Assembly (NCBI GenBank): GCA_947446835.1
Contig: CANFHS010000083.1
Span: 1-9,413, forward strand
Source of the DNA: Bacteriovoracaceae bacterium
GTDB lineage: Bacteria; Bdellovibrionota; UBA1018
Direction of reading: 5' to 3'
Length of the DNA stretch: 9,413 bases
A program made the translations under genes and the position numbers. Positions 5,480 through 9,413 of this stretch are shown piece by piece (position 1 is the first letter of the stretch; each line of letters begins with the position of its first letter). The notes beneath the pieces are model-generated. The model worked only from the letters and a program-made list of their open reading frames with translations. It ran no database searches and was not told the DNA's origin.

Positions 5480-7244
5480 TGCGGCGAAAGATGGCGAACG
5501 GCGGGCTGCGTTCGGCGGGAGCCGAAGCCGGCTCGCGCAGACTGAGCGACTGGCCCGCGACCGCAGCATCGGTTCCGTAAAGATGCGTGTACCAGAAGTA
5601 GTTGCGGGCAATGCTCGCCACGTACTCGCGGGTCTCGCGGAACGGGATCAGGTCCACGAACAGCATGCGATTGGCCATGGGGTAACGGCGTACCCATTCG
5701 TCCACCCGGTCAGGGCCGGCGTTGTAGGCGGCCAGGGCCAGCTCGGCCTCGCCACCGAAGCGCTGGAGCAGACCCGAGAAGTACCGGATGCCCACCCGGA
5801 TGTTCACGCTGGGATCAAAGAGCTGCCGGCGCTGCACCCGTTCCAGGCGGCGCGCGGTGGCCGGCATGAGCTGCATCAGCCCCATGGCGCCCGCCGAGCT
5901 GCGGGCCCGGGTATTGAAGGCGCTTTCTTGCCGCATCAGGGCCACCACCAGGAACGGATCGGCGCGCTCCTCATGCGCCCGGATCAGGGCAAACTGGCGC
6001 AGCGGGAACAGCATCTCCAGGCTCTGGCGTGAGATCAGGTCCGGGCTCTCGCGCAGGAGCGCCGAAAGGAGCTGGAACTTGCGGATGACATCGCCGGACC
6101 GGCGCAGCAGTACGGCCACGTAAAGCTGGAACGCGGGCTCCGCCTCGCGCACCTGCTCCAGCAGCGGCTCGATCAGGTCGAGTGAGGCTTCGTCGCCGCC
6201 CACGGCCTGCACCGCCTCGGCGGCACGCACGCGCGGATTGAGATCCGGCCGCAGCTCGGAACGGAAACGCACGAGCGCGTCCTGCCGTTCCAGCGGCACC
6301 AGGGGCGTGGGACCGCGCTCCTCGCCCATCAGGAGCCCATGCAGGCTCATCGGGAAGTCCCGCAGCATGCGGGTGCGCATGTCGCGCGCCACTTCGGTCT
6401 GGCCCAGCTGGCGCGCGCAGGCGTGACGCCAGTAGATGGCCCGCGAGCGGTAGTCGATTCCCTCGGGATGCGCCAGGATGGCATCCAGGTGGACTGCGGC
6501 GGCCTCGTGCTTGCCGGCCGCGATGAGCAGCAGCGCCAGGCGGTAACGGGCGCGCACCGCAGCGCCCTGCTCGGGGCCGCATTTCACCGCGCGCTCGTAG
6601 TAGCCCATGACGCGTTCGTTGACCGCGGCATCGGGCAACGCCTGCTCCATCTTCATGCCGACCGCGCTCAACAGTGCGGGCGGGAGGCAGGCGGGACGCT
6701 GGTTGACGGCCTTTTCCAGGCGCGCCAGTTGCGAGGTCTTCTGCACCCGCTTCAGCGCGCCCAGGAGCTGGGCCTCGTTGGCCCCGAGCAGCGGAGTCAG
6801 GTCACCCCGGACCGCGGCCTTGGACAGCGCGGCCGCGCCGGCCGAAGCCTTGCGACGGGCACGCCGGGCCTCGGCGCGCTTCTGGCGCTGGGGGTCCTGC
6901 GGATTGAGGCTGTCACAGAAGGCACTGCGGTCTTCGGCCGAGGAGCAGGCCGCGCGATAGCGGTTTTTCTCGGCCGCGGCCATGCCACCGCTGCGGTAAC
7001 GCAGGAAAGCCCGCGCGTCGCGGATGAGCTCGCCGCGGGTCGGCTCCTGCTCCAGGTCGATGCCACTCAGCTCGGCGGAGATGACCTTCGAAAGCAGCTG
7101 CTCCCCGGGTCCCGGCACCAGGACGTTGTCGTGCACCACCACCGCGGCCGGCGCGACCGGGGGCGCGGGCGGCGCCGTGGCGCAGCCCGACCCGAAAGTG
7201 ACCAGACTTCCCAACACGCACCAGAAACCGAATCGTGGATCCAT
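5475..7244 (-). CDS. Slt70-like soluble/membrane-bound lytic murein transglycosylase, probable lipoprotein, 589 aa
   Basis: This enzyme cleaves the MurNAc-GlcNAc bond of peptidoglycan and forms 1,6-anhydro-MurNAc, acting in the periplasm. The N-terminus has a hydrophobic stretch ending in TFGSGC. Cys21 could be the lipidated residue, although the lipobox lacks the usual Leu at -3. A Pro/Ala-rich linker follows (22-34). Residues 40-415 are helix-rich with TPR-like pairs, as in the Slt70 superhelical ring (GYYERAV at 214, YRLALLLIAAGKHEAA at 234). The C-terminal SLT domain covers about 418-558. It has ALMRQESAFN with the catalytic Glu440, then GLMQLMPATA (455-464), AAYNAGP (505-511) and RETREYVASI (536-545). 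The frame can also begin at GTG 7247. ATG 7244 is preferred because it sits at a better distance from the GGGG at 7251-7254. The stop is 7 bases from the helicase stop. The upstream neighbour on this strand ends 48 bases away with no clear terminator, so co-transcription is possible. The family is certain. Lipidation is probable. Confidence 0.93.
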   Translation of the reverse strand: MDPRFGFWCVLGSLVTFGSGCATAPPAPPVAPAAVVVHDNVLVPGPGEQLLSKVISAELSGIDLEQEPTRGELIRDARAFLRYRSGGMAAAEKNRYRAACSSAEDRSAFCDSLNPQDPQRQKRAEARRARRKASAGAAALSKAAVRGDLTPLLGANEAQLLGALKRVQKTSQLARLEKAVNQRPACLPPALLSAVGMKMEQALPDAAVNERVMGYYERAVKCGPEQGAAVRARYRLALLLIAAGKHEAAAVHLDAILAHPEGIDYRSRAIYWRHACARQLGQTEVARDMRTRMLRDFPMSLHGLLMGEERGPTPLVPLERQDALVRFRSELRPDLNPRVRAAEAVQAVGGDEASLDLIEPLLEQVREAEPAFQLYVAVLLRRSGDVIRKFQLLSALLRESPDLISRQSLEMLFPLRQFALIRAHEERADPFLVVALMRQESAFNTRARSSAGAMGLMQLMPATARRLERVQRRQLFDPSVNIRVGIRYFSGLLQRFGGEAELALAAYNAGPDRVDEWVRRYPMANRMLFVDLIPFRETREYVASIARNYFWYTHLYGTDAAVAGQSLSLREPASAPAERSPPFAIFRRN

Positions 7245-7250
7245 CACCGT

Positions 7251-7254
7251 CCCC
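7251..7254 (-). promoter_or_regulatory. Weak ribosome binding site deciding the transglycosylase start
   Basis: The minus strand reads TCGGGG, ACGGTG, ATG. GGGG stands 6 bases before ATG 7244 but only 3 bases before the adjacent in-frame GTG 7247, so ATG is the likelier start. A small ATCCG-GAA-CGGAT inverted repeat (7266-7278) lies just upstream in the 48-base gap. It has no T tract and I do not call it a terminator. Confidence 0.4.
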
Positions 7255-7292
7255 GAGTGTAACTGATCCGGAACGGATTCCAGCGCGACGGT

Positions 7293-7949
7293 TTATTGAC
7301 GCATCTTGCGCCGGAACGCCTCGCGCCGGGCGCGGTGGTGCAGGGAGGCCAGGAAGGCAGGCCCGAAGAAAAGGAGGAAGCTGGAGTACACGACGCCCAG
7401 GTAAAGCCGCTCGACCCAGCCGGCCTGGACCAGGTTCCAGCCCACCATCAGTCCGTTCAGCCAGGACAGCCACTTCATCTTGACCGGAAAAATCATGAAG
7501 AGCCGCACCTCCATCTCCGGAAATAGGGCGGCGGCGGCCAGGAACAAGGTGCTCTCGAAGTGCCGGACGTCGGTGATGGGGTAGTCAAAGGCGAACGAGA
7601 ACGCCACGGTCAGCGCCAGCGAAAAAACCACGTAAAAGGTGGTCCGGAAAGCTCCCCAGGCCGACTCCAGGGCACCCAGCAGGAACCACAGGAACCAGAG
7701 CGCGAACAGCACCCAGATGGGGTCATCCGAAAGCGGGAGCGCCAGGAAGGTCACCAGCCGCCACCACTCGCCCATCTTGACCGCCTCGGGCACCAGCGCC
7801 AGGCGAACCGCCCACGCGGGGTCGGAGGCCACCATCAGGAACCCGAGCCCCTGGAGCGTGACCACGATCAGGGCGATGTTCGGCAGGGCAATCCAGCCCA
7901 GCGGGCGCTCCAGCTTGCGCAACCACTTCGGGGCACCCGGACCGTTCAC
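7293..7949 (-). CDS. Rhomboid-like multi-pass membrane protein, apparently non-catalytic, 218 aa
   Basis: This is an integral inner-membrane protein with about six hydrophobic segments (near residues 19-40, 76-93, 103-121, 133-152, 160-176 and 182-201) and a basic C-terminal tail ending RRKMRQ. Its pattern follows rhomboid-fold proteins. GEWWRLVTFLALPL (60-73) matches the L1 loop of rhomboids, which contains a conserved Trp-Arg. LGALESAWGAFRTTFYVVF (91-109) matches the LExxWG segment after the second helix. ALFPEMEVRLFMIFPVKMKW (141-160) matches the stretch after the catalytic-Ser helix. Where a protease would have GxSG there is FEST (131-134), and no transmembrane His in a GHLGG-like setting is seen. 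It may therefore be a pseudoprotease of the derlin or iRhom kind, or a rhomboid-like family with another function. The GTG start overlaps the RND stop by four bases, which implies translational coupling. Membrane topology is confident. The rhomboid relation is moderate and the function unknown. Confidence 0.8.
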   Translation of the reverse strand: MNGPGAPKWLRKLERPLGWIALPNIALIVVTLQGLGFLMVASDPAWAVRLALVPEAVKMGEWWRLVTFLALPLSDDPIWVLFALWFLWFLLGALESAWGAFRTTFYVVFSLALTVAFSFAFDYPITDVRHFESTLFLAAAALFPEMEVRLFMIFPVKMKWLSWLNGLMVGWNLVQAGWVERLYLGVVYSSFLLFFGPAFLASLHHRARREAFRRKMRQ

Positions 7950-9413
7950 TTGCCGGCTCCTTTGCCGCCACCGCGCGCGAACAGGCTGTACACGCAGGGC
8001 ACCACCATCAGGGTCAGGACCGTCGAGACGATCACCCCGCCCATCACCGCCAGCGCCATGGGAACGCGGCTTTCGGCACCGGGCCCGAACGCCAGGGCGG
8101 GCGGAATCGCGCCGACGACGGTGGCAAACGAGGTCATCAGGATGGGACGCAGCCGGATGGGGCAGGCCTGGATGAGGGCCTCACGAACCCCCAGCCCTTC
8201 TCCCCGTTTCTGGTTGGTGAAGTCCACCAGGAGGATGGAGTTCTTCTTGACCAGGCCCATGAGCAGGATGAGGCCGATCATGGAATAGATGTTCAGCGAC
8301 TGCCCGCCCATCCAGAGCGCGATGAACGCGCCCGTGATGGAGAACGGGAGAGCGATGAGCACCGTGACCGGATCGACGAAGCTGTTGAACTGGGAAGCGA
8401 GCACCATGTAGGACACCACGATGCCCAGCACGAGGGCGAAGATCAGGCCCCGGAACGAGTCGGCGAAGGTCTTGGAGCTGCCGCCCGAGGCCAGCCGGTA
8501 GCCTTCCGGCAGCACGCGCTTGGCCACCTTTTCGACCTCGGCCATGGCGGCCTGCTGCGAAACCCCGTTGGCGACGTTGGCGTAGAGGCTGATCGACCGC
8601 TCGCGGTTGTTGCGCTGGATTGACTGGAGTGCCGGAGCCGACTGGATACGCACCACGTCCTTCAACGGGATCAGCTCGCCGCGGTTGTTCCGGACCGAGA
8701 TGTCCTGGAGGTCGCGGATGGACTTCTGCTCCTCCTCCGCCAGCTTGACCCGGATGTCGAAGCGGCGATCCCCGTTGGTGTAGCGGCCCGCCAGGGCGCC
8801 CCCCATCAGCGAAGAGATGGTCTGGCCGATCTCCGAGACGCTCACCCCACGGGCCTTGGCGCGTTCCCGGTCCGGGATGATGTGGATTTCCTGCACCTCG
8901 CCGCGCAGCTCGGAGTCCAGGTCGGCCAGCAGGCCCGACTTGCCCAGCTCGGAGACCATCTGGCGGGTCAGCTCGATGAGCTTCTCGAGCTGGGGCCCCT
9001 GGATGGTCGCTTCGACCGGGAACCCGCGCTTGGACGAGAAGCCCGACAGCGACAGGTCCTGGATGAAGACCTGGGCACCCTTCAGCTCCTCGCGGAACTG
9101 CTTGCGGAGCTCGTCGGCGATCTTCTGCTGCGACAGCTTGCGCTGCGAACGGTCACTCAGGGTCACGAACAGCACCGACGAGTTCACGTCGCCGCCGCCA
9201 AAGCCCCCCACCGAGCCGAAGTACCGCGTCACCTCGGGCCGGCGCGACAGGATGGCCTCGGCCAACTTGGTCTTCTGGTCGGTCAGCGCCATCGACGAGC
9301 CGTCAGGGGTCTTGAGGCGCACCAGCAGGCTTCCCTGGTCCTGCGGAGGCACGAATTCCTTCTTGAGCCTGGAGTTGAAGGCCAGGCTGAGCGCGAAGAA
9401 GGCCACGGAGCCC
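7946..9413 (-). CDS. RND efflux transporter permease (HAE1/AcrB-like), C-terminal half, truncated by window
   Basis: This is a proton-driven inner-membrane pump subunit of the tripartite resistance-nodulation-division type. The frame is open to the right window edge and starts inside the protein, just after the mid-protein helix. The first in-frame candidate start (GTG 9406) is an internal Val. Counting from it, FVPPQDQGSLLVRLKTP (18-33) is the conserved opening of the second periplasmic loop. DRERAKARGVSVSEIGQTI (179-197) belongs to the docking and pore region. SYMVLASQFNSFVDPVTVL (332-350), MGLVKKNSILLVDFTNQ (383-399) and RLRPILMTSFATVVGAIP (418-435) are helices of the second transmembrane half. 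Lys388 aligns with AcrB Lys940 of the proton relay, and the Thr in LMTS aligns with AcrB Thr978. The other relay residues (two Asp in the first half) lie outside the window. The protein ends VVPCVYSLFARGGGKGAGK. A membrane-fusion protein gene would normally lie upstream, also outside the window. The exported substrate cannot be told from sequence alone. Confidence 0.95.
   Translation of the reverse strand, partial: GSVAFFALSLAFNSRLKKEFVPPQDQGSLLVRLKTPDGSSMALTDQKTKLAEAILSRRPEVTRYFGSVGGFGGGDVNSSVLFVTLSDRSQRKLSQQKIADELRKQFREELKGAQVFIQDLSLSGFSSKRGFPVEATIQGPQLEKLIELTRQMVSELGKSGLLADLDSELRGEVQEIHIIPDRERAKARGVSVSEIGQTISSLMGGALAGRYTNGDRRFDIRVKLAEEEQKSIRDLQDISVRNNRGELIPLKDVVRIQSAPALQSIQRNNRERSISLYANVANGVSQQAAMAEVEKVAKRVLPEGYRLASGGSSKTFADSFRGLIFALVLGIVVSYMVLASQFNSFVDPVTVLIALPFSITGAFIALWMGGQSLNIYSMIGLILLMGLVKKNSILLVDFTNQKRGEGLGVREALIQACPIRLRPILMTSFATVVGAIPPALAFGPGAESRVPMALAVMGGVIVSTVLTLMVVPCVYSLFARGGGKGAGK
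7957..7963 (-). promoter_or_regulatory. Strong Shine-Dalgarno inside the RND gene for the rhomboid-like gene
   Basis: The minus strand reads AAAGGAG, CCGGCAA, GTG. The near-consensus site lies 7 bases before GTG 7949 and inside the last codons of the RND gene. It fixes the GTG start and supports coupled translation through the GTGA overlap (7946-7949). Confidence 0.85.

Noticed and set aside
5086..5697. Minus-strand Pro/Arg-rich frame spanning the helicase tail and transglycosylase end
   Set aside because: It reads the Gly/Arg-rich tail backwards and shifts the frame of the transglycosylase, whose SLT motifs are intact in the chosen frame.
6339..7262. 307-aa plus-strand frame opposite the transglycosylase
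   Set aside because: It has no recognisable motifs and is opposite a gene with a clear leader and helical-repeat pattern. It is a shadow frame.
7266..7278. ATCCG-GAA-CGGAT inverted repeat between the rhomboid-like and transglycosylase genes
   Set aside because: It has only five pairs and no T tract, so it is too weak to call a terminator or operator.

Overview
The window is about 9.4 kb of high-GC, densely coding DNA (intergenic gaps of 7 to 244 bases). It fits the chromosome of a Gram-negative, free-living or predatory bacterium. The evidence is an RND inner-membrane efflux pump, an Slt70-type murein transglycosylase with a lipoprotein-like leader, and a secreted KP-43-like subtilase. A deltaproteobacterial, Bdellovibrionota or Myxococcota-like lineage is plausible, but the taxonomy is inference. 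I see no rRNA, tRNA, CRISPR array, insertion sequence or phage gene.

Layout. (1) 1-1268, plus strand: the 3' part of a von Willebrand factor A (vWA) domain protein whose start lies before the window. It ends in a 60-residue perfect Thr-Gly repeat encoded by 30 GGCACN-type hexamers. (2) 1277-1309: a strong bidirectional hairpin terminator between convergent genes. (3) 1336-3456, minus strand: a secreted S8 subtilisin-like protease with a signal peptide, an N-terminal prodomain-like region, a complete Asp/His/Asn/Ser catalytic set and a C-terminal beta-barrel domain. (4) 3457-3700: the 244-bp divergent intergenic region, the only substantial non-coding stretch. (5) 3701-5467, plus strand: a RhlE-like DEAD-box RNA helicase with a roughly 200-residue disordered Arg/Gly-rich tail. 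(6) 5463-5479: a short palindrome that holds both stop codons of the convergent helicase and transglycosylase genes. (7) 5475-7244, minus strand: an Slt70-like lytic transglycosylase, probably a lipoprotein. (8) 7293-7949, minus strand: a multi-pass membrane protein resembling rhomboids but apparently lacking the catalytic Ser/His motifs. (9) 7946-9413, minus strand: the C-terminal half of an RND efflux permease, overlapping gene 8 by 4 bases and cut by the window end.

The right third (RND pump, rhomboid-like protein, transglycosylase) reads as one minus-strand transcription direction with an envelope theme. The 4-base overlap makes the first two almost certainly co-translated. The left third holds two probably exported proteins, vWA and subtilase. 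They converge on one terminator and both carry a DxDADGxxD calcium-loop-like motif. The most unusual features are the Thr-Gly hexamer array and the catalytically degenerate rhomboid-like gene coupled to the RND pump. I did not find convincing evidence of a wholly new multi-gene system.
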